A DNA stretch of 64,000 nt from Micromonospora chalcea (GCF_002926165.1 NZ_MAGP01000103.1:29858-93857); one strand, 5' to 3'. Shown: positions 21,158 to 30,242, counted from the stretch's first letter. The notes: a model not told the origin generated them from the sequence alone. Numbers and translations are program-made.

Positions 21158-21501
21158 TGCTCAAGATCTGCTCCACCGAGGACGTGCCGAAGGGCACCGC
21201 GATCAGCGCCGACGTGGACGGCGTGCAGGTCGCGATCGTGCACGGCGAGGACGACGTGTTCTACGCGGTGCACGACGAGTGCTCGCACGCCGCCGTGGCG
21301 CTGTCCGAGGGCGAGGTCGAGGGCTGCACGCTGGAATGCTGGCTGCACGGATCCCGTTTCGACCTGCGTACCGGTGAGCCCACCGGGCTGCCCGCGACCG
21401 AACCCGTACCCGTCTATTCCGTCGAAGTCCGCGACGGCGACATCTACCTTTCCGTGGACGGCGACGGCCGTCCGCTGCCGAGCAATGGAGTGACCCGCTG
21501 A
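21157..21501 (+). CDS. Rieske-type [2Fe-2S] ferredoxin within the SUF operon
   Basis: A 114-residue non-heme Rieske protein, the NirD/BphF-like kind often found inside actinobacterial suf operons. Cluster ligands are visible as Cys42-x-His44 and Cys61-x2-His64 (C-S-H and C-W-L-H). It probably supplies electrons for cluster assembly or repair, but its exact partner is not established. It overlaps sufD upstream and sufC downstream by single bases, so translation is coupled. Confidence 0.9.
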   Translation: MLKICSTEDVPKGTAISADVDGVQVAIVHGEDDVFYAVHDECSHAAVALSEGEVEGCTLECWLHGSRFDLRTGEPTGLPATEPVPVYSVEVRDGDIYLSVDGDGRPLPSNGVTR

Positions 21502-22274
21502 TGAGCACCCTGGAGATCCGCGACCTGAAGGTGTCGGTCAAGCTGCCCGAGGGTGAGCTCAAGCCGATCCTGCACGGGGTCGACCTGACCGTGCGCTCCG
21601 GCGAGACGCACGCCATCATGGGCCCGAACGGCTCCGGCAAGTCGACGCTGGCGTACTCGATCGCCGGTCACCCGAAGTACGAGATCACCGGCGGCGAGGT
21701 GACCCTCGACGGCGAGGACGTGCTGTCCATGTCCGTCGACGAGCGGGCCCGCGCCGGTCTCTTCCTGGCCATGCAGTACCCGGTCGAGGTCCCCGGCGTG
21801 TCGGTGGCCAACTTCCTGCGTACCGCCAAGACCGCCATCGACGGTGAGGCGCCGAAGCTGCGCACCTGGGGCGGCGAGCTGCGCGGCGCCATGGAGCGCC
21901 TCCAGATGGACCCGGCGTTCGCCCAGCGCAACGTCAACGAGGGCTTCTCCGGCGGCGAGAAGAAGCGGCACGAGATCGTGCAGCTGGAGCTGCTCAAGCC
22001 GAAGATGGCGATCCTCGACGAGACCGACTCCGGCCTGGACGTGGACGCGCTGCGCGTGGTCAGCGAGGGCGTGAACCGGGTACGCGACACCGGTGACACC
22101 GGCCTGCTGCTGATCACCCACTACACGCGCATCCTGCGTTACATCAAGCCCGACTTCGTGCACGTCTTCGTGGCCGGCCGGATCGTCGAGCAGGGCGGCC
22201 GGGAGCTGGCCGACAAGCTCGAGGAAGAGGGCTACGAGCGCTACGTCGCCGGAGCCGGCGCGGCACGGGCCTGA
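21501..22274 (+). CDS. sufC: Fe-S cluster assembly ATPase SufC
   Basis: ABC-type ATPase that drives SufBCD. At 257 residues, it has Walker A G-P-N-G-S-G-K-S at 41-48, the signature F-S-G-G-E-K-K-R-H-E and Walker B M-A-I-L-D-E-T-D-S-G-L-D, all diagnostic of SufC. ATG overlaps the stop of the Rieske gene. sufS follows after 6 bp. Confidence 0.97.
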   Translation: MSTLEIRDLKVSVKLPEGELKPILHGVDLTVRSGETHAIMGPNGSGKSTLAYSIAGHPKYEITGGEVTLDGEDVLSMSVDERARAGLFLAMQYPVEVPGVSVANFLRTAKTAIDGEAPKLRTWGGELRGAMERLQMDPAFAQRNVNEGFSGGEKKRHEIVQLELLKPKMAILDETDSGLDVDALRVVSEGVNRVRDTGDTGLLLITHYTRILRYIKPDFVHVFVAGRIVEQGGRELADKLEEEGYERYVAGAGAARA

Positions 22275-22280
22275 CCTGCC

Positions 22281-23585
22281 ATGACCTCGATGGCCATCCC
22301 GGCGGGCATGCCGCAGTACGACGACGTGCCGCGCTTCGACGTGGCGAAGGTGCGGGCCGACTTCCCGATCCTCGACCGGGAGGTCAACGGCCACCCGCTG
22401 GTCTACCTGGACAGCGCCAACACCTCGCACAAGCCGCGGCAGGTGCTCGACGTGCTCGCCGAGCACTACGCGCTGCACAACGCCAACGTGTCGCGCTCGG
22501 TGCACACGCTGGGCACCGAGGCCACCGAGGCGTACGAGGGCGCGCGGGCGAAGATCGCCGCGTTCATCAACGCGCCGAGCGTGGACGAGGTGGTGTTCAC
22601 CAAGAACTCCACCGAGGCGATCAACATCGTGGCGTACGCCTTCTCCAACGCCTCGCTGCGCGCGGACGGCGACCCCCGGTTCCGGCTGGGCCCCGGCGAC
22701 GAGATCGTGATCTCCGAGATGGAGCACCACTCGAACATCGTCCCGTGGCAGCTGCTGGCGGAGCGCACCGGCGCGACGCTGCGCTGGTTCCCGGTCACCG
22801 ACCAGGGCCGGCTCGACGAGTCCGGCCTGGACGACCTGGTCACCGAGCGGACGAAGATCGTCTCGCTGGTGCACATGTCGAACATCCTCGGCACCGTCAA
22901 CGCCACCTCGCGGATCACCGCGCGGGTCCGCGAGGTCGGCGCGCTGCTGCTGCTCGACTGCTCGCAGTCGGTGCCGCACCTGCCGATGGACGTGGTCGAC
23001 CACGACGCCGACTTCATCGTCTTCACCGGGCACAAGATGTGCGGCCCGACCGGCATCGGCGTGCTCTGGGGCCGGGGCGAGCTGCTCGCCGCGATGCCCC
23101 CGGTGATGGGCGGCGGCTCGATGATCGAGACGGTGACCATGGGCGGCTCGACGTTCGCCGCGCCGCCGGCCCGGTTCGAGGCGGGCACCCCGCCGATCGC
23201 CGAGGCGGTCGCGCTCGGCGCCGCGGTGGACTACCTCACCGCGATCGGCATGCCGGCCATCCAGTGGCACGAGAAGGAGCTGACGGCGTACGCGCTGGAC
23301 GCCCTCGCCACCGTGCCCGGCCTGCGGATCTTCGGCCCGACGGTGCCGGTGGGCCGGGGCGGGACGATCTCGTTCGCGCTCGGTGACGTGCACCCGCACG
23401 ACGTCGGGCAGGTGCTCGACTCGCTCGGCGTGCAGGTGCGGGTGGGCCACCACTGCGCCCGGCCGGTGTGCACCCGGTTCGGGGTGCCGGCCACGACGCG
23501 GGCGTCGTTCTACCTCTACACCACCACCGCGGAGATCGACGCCCTGGTGGCGGGTCTGGAGCGGGTGCGGAAGGTGTTCCAGTGA
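22281..23585 (+). CDS. sufS: Cysteine desulfurase SufS
   Basis: PLP enzyme that removes sulfur from cysteine as a persulfide for SUF assembly. The 434 residues include the PLP-lysine in T-G-H-K-M-C-G-P-T-G, the active-site Cys in G-H-H-C-A-R-P, and the class V signature around L-D-S-A-N-T-S-H-K-P. A 20-residue N-terminal extension precedes the enzyme domain; ATG 22281 or the ATG at 22290 could serve. The stop overlaps the sufU start. Confidence 0.96.
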   Translation: MTSMAIPAGMPQYDDVPRFDVAKVRADFPILDREVNGHPLVYLDSANTSHKPRQVLDVLAEHYALHNANVSRSVHTLGTEATEAYEGARAKIAAFINAPSVDEVVFTKNSTEAINIVAYAFSNASLRADGDPRFRLGPGDEIVISEMEHHSNIVPWQLLAERTGATLRWFPVTDQGRLDESGLDDLVTERTKIVSLVHMSNILGTVNATSRITARVREVGALLLLDCSQSVPHLPMDVVDHDADFIVFTGHKMCGPTGIGVLWGRGELLAAMPPVMGGGSMIETVTMGGSTFAAPPARFEAGTPPIAEAVALGAAVDYLTAIGMPAIQWHEKELTAYALDALATVPGLRIFGPTVPVGRGGTISFALGDVHPHDVGQVLDSLGVQVRVGHHCARPVCTRFGVPATTRASFYLYTTTAEIDALVAGLERVRKVFQ

Positions 23586-24058
23586 TGCAGCTCGAATCCC
23601 TCTACCAGGAGATCATCCTGGACCACTACAAGCACCCGCACGGCCGCGGCCTGCGGGACGCGGCAGACCCGGCCGCCCGGGTCGGCGAGGCGCACCACGT
23701 CAACCCGACCTGCGGCGACGAGATCACCGTGCGGGTGGCGACCGACGGCACGGTGTTCACCGACATCTCGTACGACGGGATGGGCTGCTCGATCAGCCAG
23801 GCGTCGGCGAGCATCCTGCACGAGCTGCTGCGCGGCAGGGCCGCGAGCGACGCCGCGGTGGTGCACGAGGCGTTCGTGCAGTTGATGTCCGGGCGGGGCC
23901 AGGTCACGCCGGACGAGGACGTGCTCGGAGACGGGGTGGCGTTCGCGGGTGTCGCGCGCTACCCGGCCCGGGTGAAGTGCGCGCTGTTGTCGTGGATGGC
24001 GTTCAAGGACGCCGCGGCACGCGCCGGGGTGGGCGTGAGCCCGGAGGTGAAGGCATGA
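23585..24058 (+). CDS. sufU: Sulfur-accepting protein SufU
   Basis: Zinc-containing sulfur transferase that takes persulfide from SufS and passes it to SufBCD. It has 157 residues with the three conserved cysteines Cys43 (N-P-T-C-G-D), Cys68 (M-G-C-S-I-S) and Cys132 (V-K-C-A-L-L). The frame is open upstream, but ATG 23585 overlaps the sufS stop and matches family N-termini (L-Y-Q-E-I-I-L-D-H-Y). Its stop overlaps the next ATG. Confidence 0.95.
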   Translation: MQLESLYQEIILDHYKHPHGRGLRDAADPAARVGEAHHVNPTCGDEITVRVATDGTVFTDISYDGMGCSISQASASILHELLRGRAASDAAVVHEAFVQLMSGRGQVTPDEDVLGDGVAFAGVARYPARVKCALLSWMAFKDAAARAGVGVSPEVKA

Positions 24059-24492
24059 GCGACGAGAACATGACCCCCGAGGCTGGCGCGGTGGCGACGG
24101 ACGGCGCGGCCGTCAACGGTGCTGTTGCCGGCGGCGCGGCCGCGGGCGCGGCGGCGCCGGCCGGCGGCAAGGCCGCTATCGGCGACATCGAAGAGGCGAT
24201 GAAGGACGTCGTCGACCCCGAGCTGGGCATCAACGTGGTCGACCTGGGCCTGGTGTACGGCGTCCACGTCGACGACGACAACGTGGCCACCCTGGACATG
24301 ACGCTGACCTCGGCGGCCTGCCCGCTGACCGACGTGATCGAGGACCAGGCCCGGCAGGCGCTGACCACCGGTCCCGGTGGCGGCCTCGTCAACGACATCC
24401 GGATCAACTGGGTCTGGCTGCCGCCGTGGGGCCCCGACAAGATCACCGACGAGGGGCGCGACCAGCTCCGCTCGCTCGGCTTCAACGTCTGA
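24055..24492 (+). CDS. sufT: MIP18/DUF59 family protein, SufT-like
   Basis: A 145-residue protein whose C-terminal 100 residues are a DUF59 domain (D-P-E-L-G-I-N-V-V-D-L-G-L-V-Y, then T-S-A-A-C-P-L and W-L-P-P-W-G-P). This family takes part in maturation of iron-sulfur proteins. The first roughly 40 residues are an Ala/Gly-rich low-complexity extension that is poorly conserved in such proteins. The ATG overlaps the sufU stop (ATGA), and a strong terminator follows, so this is the last gene of the operon. Confidence 0.92.
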   Translation: MSDENMTPEAGAVATDGAAVNGAVAGGAAAGAAAPAGGKAAIGDIEEAMKDVVDPELGINVVDLGLVYGVHVDDDNVATLDMTLTSAACPLTDVIEDQARQALTTGPGGGLVNDIRINWVWLPPWGPDKITDEGRDQLRSLGFNV

Positions 24493-24510
24493 CAGTTCTC
24501 CCGGTCACCG

Positions 24511-24560
24511 CCGCGGGCGCGGCACCCTTGAGGGGTGCCGCGCCCGCGGTGTTCTGTTCT
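24511..24560 (+). terminator. Terminator of the SUF operon
   Basis: A perfect 17-bp GC-rich stem (24511-24527 and 24533-24549) with a TTGAG loop is followed by a T-rich tail (TGTTCTGTTCT). It begins 18 bases after the sufT stop. Confidence 0.85.
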
Positions 24561-24567
24561 CTCGGCA

Positions 24568-24644
24568 TGATCGACACCGTTACGCCGATGTGGTGTGGTC
24601 GGAGTGGCTTTGATGCCGCCACATCGGCGAAGTGGTGTCGATCA
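24568..24644. repeat. Intergenic hairpin, TGATCGACACC family, copy 1
   Basis: The arms TGATCGACACC-N4-CGCCGATGTGG (24568-24593) and its near reverse complement (24619-24644) match at 23 of 26 positions. A second copy of the same arm sequence lies at 35097-35177 in this window, so it is a dispersed element and not a one-off terminator. With the terminator before it and the next hairpin, it fills most of the 414-bp gap between sufT and the LysE gene. Confidence 0.75.
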
Positions 24645-24690
24645 AGGTGACCTGGCGGCACTGCCACCGGCGTTGGTGCCCCGAACAGCG

Positions 24691-24740
24691 AGATCTTGGT
24701 ACGAGATCGCCCCTGCGGGGGCAGATTCGTACCAAGATCT
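24691..24740. repeat. Intergenic hairpin with AGATCTTGGTACGA arms
   Basis: AGATCTTGGTACGAGATCGCCCC (24691-24713) pairs with GGGGCAGATTCGTACCAAGATCT (24718-24740) with only a few mismatches around a short loop. It is 45 bases after the previous hairpin. There is no T-run, so it is more likely a repeat element than a terminator. The remaining 170 bases up to the LysE start show nothing I can identify. Confidence 0.7.
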
Positions 24741-24906
24741 TCAGTCCAACCGAGGCGCGGGAAAACCGGTTCCGGGGTGGGGGAACCAGGGGGCAGGATG
24801 AGCGGGTGATCGAGGCGTACCCGAAGCAGGCTCCTGTCCGTGCGGCCACCGCCGCGCGTCGACAGCGCATCCTGCCGCCGGCCGCCTCGGCCCGCCACCC
24901 CTCGTC

Positions 24907-25560
24907 GTGACCGGGGCGTTCCTGGCCGGCCTGGTCGCCGGCTACGGCGTCGCCATCCCGGTCGGCGCGATCGCGATCCTCATTCTCGGGCTCAGCGCGC
25001 GTACCTCGTTCCGGGTCGGTTCGGCGGCGGCGCTCGGCGTGGCCACCGCCGACGGGATGTACGCGGCCGTGGCGGCGCTCGGCGGGGCCGCGGTGGCCAG
25101 CGGGCTCGCGCCGTTCGCGGGTCCGCTGCGGCTGATCGCCGCGGGGGTGCTGCTGGCCCTCGCCTGCCTCACCGCCTGGCGCGCGATGCGCCCACCCGCC
25201 CCGGCGCAGGAGCCGGACTCACCCGCCCCGGCGCAGGAGCCGAGTCCGCGGGGTGGCCTGGACACGCCGGTGCGGGCGTTCGCCGCGGTTCTCGCGCTGA
25301 CTCTGCTCAACCCGGCCACAGTGGTCTACTTCGTGGCGCTCGTCCTCGGCCGGGGCGACGTGCTCGGCTCCGGCGGGGCAGGTGCGATCGCCTTCACGGC
25401 CGGGGTGTTCCTCGCCTCGGCCAGCTGGCAGTTGCTGATCGCCGGCGGCGGCTCGCTGATCGGCCGGGCCCTCACCGGTCCCCGTGGGCGGCGGGTCACC
25501 GCGCTGCTGTCCAGCGCCATCATCGCCGCCCTCGCGGTCGCCACGGTGCTCGGCGTCTGA
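24907..25560 (+). CDS. LysE/RhtB-family amino acid exporter
   Basis: Membrane protein of 217 residues with five to six hydrophobic helices in the LysE arrangement: an N-terminal G-Y-G-V-A-I-P-V-G-A-I-A motif (P-V-G box) near residues 12-23, and T-L-L-N-P-A-T-V-V-Y-F near 136-146. The family exports amino acids or related metabolites; the substrate is not readable. The middle loop contains a duplicated P-A-P-A-Q-E-P segment. GTG 24907 is the start, with no clear ribosome-binding site. Confidence 0.85.
   Translation: MTGAFLAGLVAGYGVAIPVGAIAILILGLSARTSFRVGSAAALGVATADGMYAAVAALGGAAVASGLAPFAGPLRLIAAGVLLALACLTAWRAMRPPAPAQEPDSPAPAQEPSPRGGLDTPVRAFAAVLALTLLNPATVVYFVALVLGRGDVLGSGGAGAIAFTAGVFLASASWQLLIAGGGSLIGRALTGPRGRRVTALLSSAIIAALAVATVLGV
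25193..25242 (+). repeat. 23-bp direct repeat inside the LysE-family gene
   Basis: A perfect 23-bp sequence ending GGCGCAGGAGCCG occurs at 25193-25215 and 25220-25242, a 27-bp period. It duplicates P-A-P-A-Q-E-P in the central loop without shifting the frame. Confidence 0.9.
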
Positions 25561-25776
25561 CCGAAGGGGACGGCCGCGGCCCGACGGCATCGATCGGATT
25601 CCGGGAGCCGGGACGACCTGGAGCATCGTCCGGACGCAACCGCATCATCTTCGCGGCTGATGTTCGGAGTCGCGAGTGGTCCTAGGGTCACGGAACAATC
25701 CGTGGACCGTTCACGTACATCCGGTCATCCCCACCGGTCGTGCGTCGATCCACACCAGACCCAGCAGGGAGAAGAC

Positions 25777-28700
25777 TTGAGGATCACCCTGTGGCGTCCG
25801 CCGCGCGACCGGCAACCCGCCCGGCGCGGACGGACCGCTGCCCTCCTCGTCGCCGCGCTGGCCGCGGCGACGCTTCCCGTTCTCGCGGCGCCCGCGCCCG
25901 CCTCCGCCGCACCCGGCGTCCACGGGCCGTGGCAGAAGGTGGACGGCAAGCCGGCGGCCACCAAGGCGGGCCGCCAGGCCGCGATCAAGGCCAAGCGGCT
26001 GACCGCGTACAAGCTGGACCGCGGCACCATGAAGGGCCTGCTGGACAAGGCGCCGGCCGAGAAGCGCGTCGCGGTGGCCCGGGTGGCGAAGCAGGTGGTG
26101 TCGCTGCCCGCTCCGGACGGCACGTTCCAGCGCTTCGAGCTGGTCGACTCGCCGGTCATGGAGGCCGGTCTGGCCGCGAGGCACCCGGAGATCACCACGT
26201 ACGCCGGCAAGGGCCTGGACGACCCGGCCGCGACCATCCGCGCGGACCTCACCCCGCTCGGGTTCCACGCCTCGGTCCGGTCGGCCAAGGGCAACTGGTA
26301 CATCGACCCGTACTACCAGCGTGACCAGAGCCTGTACGCGAGCTACTTCGCCCGCGACCTGGAGCACCCGGAGGGCGAGTTCGTCGAGCGTGCGGACGTC
26401 ACGCAGGAGGCGCACGCCCTGGCCGAGGAGATCGCCGAGGCGGAGGTCCCGGCCGGGCCGCTGGTGAAGCTGCGCACCTACCGGGTGGCGCTGGTGACCG
26501 ACCCATCGTACGCCACCTACTTCGGCGCGGAGAACGTCACCGCCGCGAAGGTGACGCTGATGAACCGGGTCACCCAGATCTACGAGGACGAGACGGCGAT
26601 CCGGCTCGTGCTGATCAACGACACCGACAAGACCAACCTGAACACGCCGGCCCTGGCCACCGAGCCGAACGGCCCGTGCGGCGCGGCGGCCTGCTTCACA
26701 CCGGCGCAGCTCACCTCCTGCGGCAGTGGCACGCTCAGCCGTAACCGGATCGTGCTCGGCCAGCTGGTCGGCGCGAGCAACTACGACGTGGGCCACGTCG
26801 GCCTGGGCGTCAACGGCGGCGGCGTGGCCAGCCTCGGCGTGATCGGCGGCAACGGCAAGGCGCAGGGCTGCACCGGCCTGCCGACACCGGTCGGCGACTT
26901 CTACGCGGTCGACTACGTCTCGCACGAGATGGGTCACCAGTTCGCCGGCAACCACACCTTCAACGGCACCCAGTACAACTGCTCGGGCGGCAACCGCAGC
27001 GCGGCCAACTCGTACGAGCCGGGCAGCGGTTCGTCGATCATGGCGTACGCGGGCATCTGCCAGCAGGACAACCTCCAGCCGCACAGCGACCCGTACTGGT
27101 CGCACCGCAGCTACACCGAGATCACCAACTACGTCACGTCGAACCGCCCGGCCATCAACGAGGTGCAGAACGTCTCGCTGTACGGGTTCGACGCCGACGG
27201 TGACTCGTTCACCATCAGCTACGCGGGCAGCGACTCGGCGCCGATCACGCGGGGCGTCAACTACACCACCGCGGGCATCAAGGCGGCCATCGAGGGCATC
27301 GCCGGCTGGCCGGCCGGCGCGACGGTCACCGTGGCCGCGTTCGGTGGCAGCGGCACGCTCAACGACAACGGCTTCCAGGTGACGTTCGGCGGCACGCTGG
27401 CCACCACCAACGTGGCGTCGCTGGAGCTGACGAACGCCTCCGGCGCCTCCGGTTTCGTCGGTGAGACGGCCAAGGGCGGCGCCATCGACAACGGCGGCTG
27501 GCTGGTCGAGGAGACCACCAACCACGCCCCGGTGGTCACCGTCCCGGAGACCGTCACCATCCCGGTGCGTACGCCGTTCGCGCTGACCGGCAGCGCCACC
27601 GACGCCGACGGCGACACCGTCACGTACCTGTGGGAGCAGAACGACAGGGGCGCCACGACCGGCACCGCGCTGACGAACAACACGAAGGTCAACGGTCCGC
27701 TGTTCCGGGTGTTCGGCGAGGCGGCGATCGTGTCGCCGACGGACACGCTGAAGTACTACTCGCCGGGGCTGAACGCGGTCACCACCGACTCGACCCGGGT
27801 GTTCCCGGACATGCGGCAGATCCTGGCCGGCAACACCAACGCGGCCACCGGCGCCTGCCCGGCTGCCCCGGCGCCGCCGGCCACCGGTGGCGCGTCGAAC
27901 GTGCCGGCCGAGCTTGTCGACTGCTACTCCGAGTTCCTGCCCACCCGCGACTGGGTCGGCATCGCGGGTGACCGGACCCTGCACTTCAAGCTCACCGCCC
28001 GGGACGGGCGGCTGGGCGGCGGCGGCATCGGCAGCGGCGACGTCGCCGTGGTGCTGGCGCCGGACGCGGGTCCGTTCCTGGTGACCTCGCAGGGCGCCGC
28101 CGCCGTCCTGGACGGCGGCTCGACCCAGACCGTGACGTGGGACGTGGCCGGCACCGACGTGGCGCCGGTGAACGCCGCGCAGGTGAAGATCTCGCTGTCC
28201 GCCGACGGCGGGCTGACCTTCCCGTACGTGCTGGCGGAGCAGACCGCCAACACCGGCTCGGCGACGGTGACGCTGCCGAACGTGGCGACCGGGAAGGCCC
28301 GGATCAAGATCGAGGCGGTCGGCAACGTCTTCTTCGACGTCAACGACGCCGACTTCACCATCCGGTCCGCACCGGCCGTCACCAGCACCGCCCCGGACGG
28401 TGGCGTGAGCGTCCAGTACAGCGACGCGCTCTCGCCTGCCGTCACGGTCACCGCGACCGACGGCGACACCACGGGCGCGGACCTGACCGCCGCCGCCACC
28501 GGGTTGCCCGCCGGCCTGTCCCTGGCCGTCACGAGCACCTCCGCGGCCGACGCCCGGCCGGGCTCGCGTACCTGGACGGTCGCCGGCACCACCACGGCGG
28601 CCCCGGGTGCCTATCCGGTCACGGTGACCGTCTCCGACGGCTCCGGGCTGACCGGCAGCACCTCGTTCACGATCACGGTCACCGCCGAGGACGCGGCGGT

Positions 28701-29472
28701 CAGCTGGGCCGGTGACACGCTGGTGAACACCGCGACCGGCGGCGCCTCCGGCAAGGCCCTGCTGCGGGCCGTGGTCCGGGACAGCTCGGTGCTGCCCGGC
28801 GCGACGGACACCACAGCCGGTGACATCCGGACCGCCACCGTCACCTTCACGAAGGACGGCGTGACGCTCTGCGCCGCAGTGCCGGCCCTGCTGGGCACGG
28901 CCACCACGAGCGCGTCCGCGGCGTGCGAGGCCACGCTGCCGAAGGGCACGCACACCGTCACCGCGACAGTGGGCGGCAACTACACGGGCAGCACCACCGC
29001 GCAGGTCACAGTCGCCGTCTCCGACGGCGGGTTCCTCACCGGTGGCGGTCACCTGACCGCCACCCGCTCGGCGGGCACCTACCCGGCCGACGTGAACTCC
29101 ACCGTCGAGGTGGAGCTGAACGCGAAGCCGGGCAAGGCGAACAAGCCCGCCACCGGCAAGGCCGAGATCGAGTTCCGCTCCGGCGGGAAGGCGTACACGA
29201 TCAAGTCCGGCACCGTCGACGCGCTCGGCGTCACCTCGGCGGGCAAGGTCGCCCAGGTGCGCTACCAGGCCGCCCTGTACGACAACAAGGGCAAGCTGGT
29301 GGCCTCCGGTCTGACCGTGGCCGTCACGGTGACCGACCGGGGCGCCCCCGGCAGGAACGACACCGTCGGGGTCACGCTGTGGAAGGGCGGCGCGCTGCTG
29401 TTCTCGTCCGACTGGACGGGCGGCGGCACCGCCGAGGTCACGCTGAAGGGCGGCAACCTCACCGTCCACTGA
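25777..29472 (+). CDS. Large secreted M12-like (reprolysin-type) zinc metalloprotease
   Basis: A 1231-residue secreted protease. The best start is TTG 25777, which has CAGGGAGAAGAC just upstream and yields a clean signal peptide (R-R-G-R-T, hydrophobic core, A-P-A-S-A-A). A propeptide covers roughly residues 45-220. The catalytic zinc site is H383-E-M-G-H387-x5-H393 (H-E-M-G-H-Q-F-A-G-N-H), with a later S-S-I-M-A-Y-A-G Met-turn. After the enzyme domain come several Ig/cadherin-like modules (D-A-D-G-D-T-V-T-Y near 610; S-A-D-G-G-L-T-F-P-Y near 809) and a C-terminal beta domain. It probably degrades extracellular proteins. The substrate is unknown. Confidence 0.88.
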   Translation: MRITLWRPPRDRQPARRGRTAALLVAALAAATLPVLAAPAPASAAPGVHGPWQKVDGKPAATKAGRQAAIKAKRLTAYKLDRGTMKGLLDKAPAEKRVAVARVAKQVVSLPAPDGTFQRFELVDSPVMEAGLAARHPEITTYAGKGLDDPAATIRADLTPLGFHASVRSAKGNWYIDPYYQRDQSLYASYFARDLEHPEGEFVERADVTQEAHALAEEIAEAEVPAGPLVKLRTYRVALVTDPSYATYFGAENVTAAKVTLMNRVTQIYEDETAIRLVLINDTDKTNLNTPALATEPNGPCGAAACFTPAQLTSCGSGTLSRNRIVLGQLVGASNYDVGHVGLGVNGGGVASLGVIGGNGKAQGCTGLPTPVGDFYAVDYVSHEMGHQFAGNHTFNGTQYNCSGGNRSAANSYEPGSGSSIMAYAGICQQDNLQPHSDPYWSHRSYTEITNYVTSNRPAINEVQNVSLYGFDADGDSFTISYAGSDSAPITRGVNYTTAGIKAAIEGIAGWPAGATVTVAAFGGSGTLNDNGFQVTFGGTLATTNVASLELTNASGASGFVGETAKGGAIDNGGWLVEETTNHAPVVTVPETVTIPVRTPFALTGSATDADGDTVTYLWEQNDRGATTGTALTNNTKVNGPLFRVFGEAAIVSPTDTLKYYSPGLNAVTTDSTRVFPDMRQILAGNTNAATGACPAAPAPPATGGASNVPAELVDCYSEFLPTRDWVGIAGDRTLHFKLTARDGRLGGGGIGSGDVAVVLAPDAGPFLVTSQGAAAVLDGGSTQTVTWDVAGTDVAPVNAAQVKISLSADGGLTFPYVLAEQTANTGSATVTLPNVATGKARIKIEAVGNVFFDVNDADFTIRSAPAVTSTAPDGGVSVQYSDALSPAVTVTATDGDTTGADLTAAATGLPAGLSLAVTSTSAADARPGSRTWTVAGTTTAAPGAYPVTVTVSDGSGLTGSTSFTITVTAEDAAVSWAGDTLVNTATGGASGKALLRAVVRDSSVLPGATDTTAGDIRTATVTFTKDGVTLCAAVPALLGTATTSASAACEATLPKGTHTVTATVGGNYTGSTTAQVTVAVSDGGFLTGGGHLTATRSAGTYPADVNSTVEVELNAKPGKANKPATGKAEIEFRSGGKAYTIKSGTVDALGVTSAGKVAQVRYQAALYDNKGKLVASGLTVAVTVTDRGAPGRNDTVGVTLWKGGALLFSSDWTGGGTAEVTLKGGNLTVH

Positions 29473-29485
29473 TCCACCCGGTAGA

Positions 29486-29519
29486 CGCGGGAGGGCACCG
29501 GTCACGGTGTCCTCCCGCG
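29486..29519 (+). terminator. Terminator after the metalloprotease gene
   Basis: A 15-bp stem (29486-29500 and 29505-29519, one mismatch) with a GTCA loop begins 14 bases after the stop. It has no strong T-run. Confidence 0.65.
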
Positions 29520-29545
29520 CTGCGTTGCGGGGCCCGCCGATGGCG

Positions 29546-29551
29546 TACCGT
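29546..29551 (+). promoter_or_regulatory. -10 box giving a leaderless start for acVLRF1
   Basis: TACCGT lies exactly 6 bases before ATG 29558, the spacing expected when transcription begins on the start codon. No clear -35 is visible. It supports 29558 over the ATG at 29540, which would lie upstream of this box. Confidence 0.45.
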
Positions 29552-29557
29552 CGGGCC

Positions 29558-30196
29558 ATGAGCAGCCGACCCGCCGCCGGCGGCGGCCGGTGGGTCGAGG
29601 TCGACCCCGGCCGCGTCGCCCGCTGGGTCGAGGGTTTCACCGACCGGCACGGCCCGCCCACGACCACAGTCCAGGAGTACGGGCTCCTCCTCACCGCCCC
29701 GGACGACGCCACCGCCGAGCTGCACACCCCGCCCGGGGCGAGCGCGTCGGCGGACGTACCCGGATTCGTCGCCTCCGCCACCGCGGCCCGCCGGATCGGT
29801 CTGCTGCTGGCCCGCAAGGGCGCTGTCGCGGTCGGCGTCGCCGACGGCGCCGACCTGGTGGTCTCCAAGGTGGACACCCGGTACGTGCAGGGACGTACCG
29901 CGGCGGGCGGCTGGTCCCAGCAGCGGTTCGCCCGGCGGCGCGACAACCAGGCGAAGGCGGCCCTGGGCGACGCGGCCGAGCTGGCCGTACGCCTGCTGTT
30001 GCCGGAGGCCGGCACGCTGTCGACGCTGGTGTGCGGCGGCGACCGGCGCGCGGTGGACACGGTGCTGACCGACCGACGGCTGGCCCCGCTGGCGGCGCTG
30101 CGCGCGCCGCGCCTGCTCGACGTGCCGGAGCCCCGGCACGCGGTGCTGGAGGCCGCCGTCGCGGCCGCCCGGGCGGTCCACATCCTGGTCCGCTGA
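29558..30196 (+). CDS. acVLRF1-family peptidyl-tRNA hydrolase
   Basis: A 212-residue member of the actinobacterial Vms1-like release factor 1 family. These proteins share the eRF1/Vms1 fold and are thought to cleave peptidyl-tRNA on stalled or split ribosomes during quality control. The glutamine-bearing catalytic loop G-G-W-S-Q-Q-R-F-A-R-R-R is near residues 122-133, and a preceding K-V-D-T-R-Y-V-Q-G-R-T strand matches the family. ATG 29558 is chosen from the -10 spacing. It is a single gene between two secreted-protein genes. Confidence 0.85.
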   Translation: MSSRPAAGGGRWVEVDPGRVARWVEGFTDRHGPPTTTVQEYGLLLTAPDDATAELHTPPGASASADVPGFVASATAARRIGLLLARKGAVAVGVADGADLVVSKVDTRYVQGRTAAGGWSQQRFARRRDNQAKAALGDAAELAVRLLLPEAGTLSTLVCGGDRRAVDTVLTDRRLAPLAALRAPRLLDVPEPRHAVLEAAVAAARAVHILVR

Positions 30197-30242
30197 ACAG
30201 GAAAGATCACCTCAAGACGGCGCAATCCCGCTCCTCGATGGT

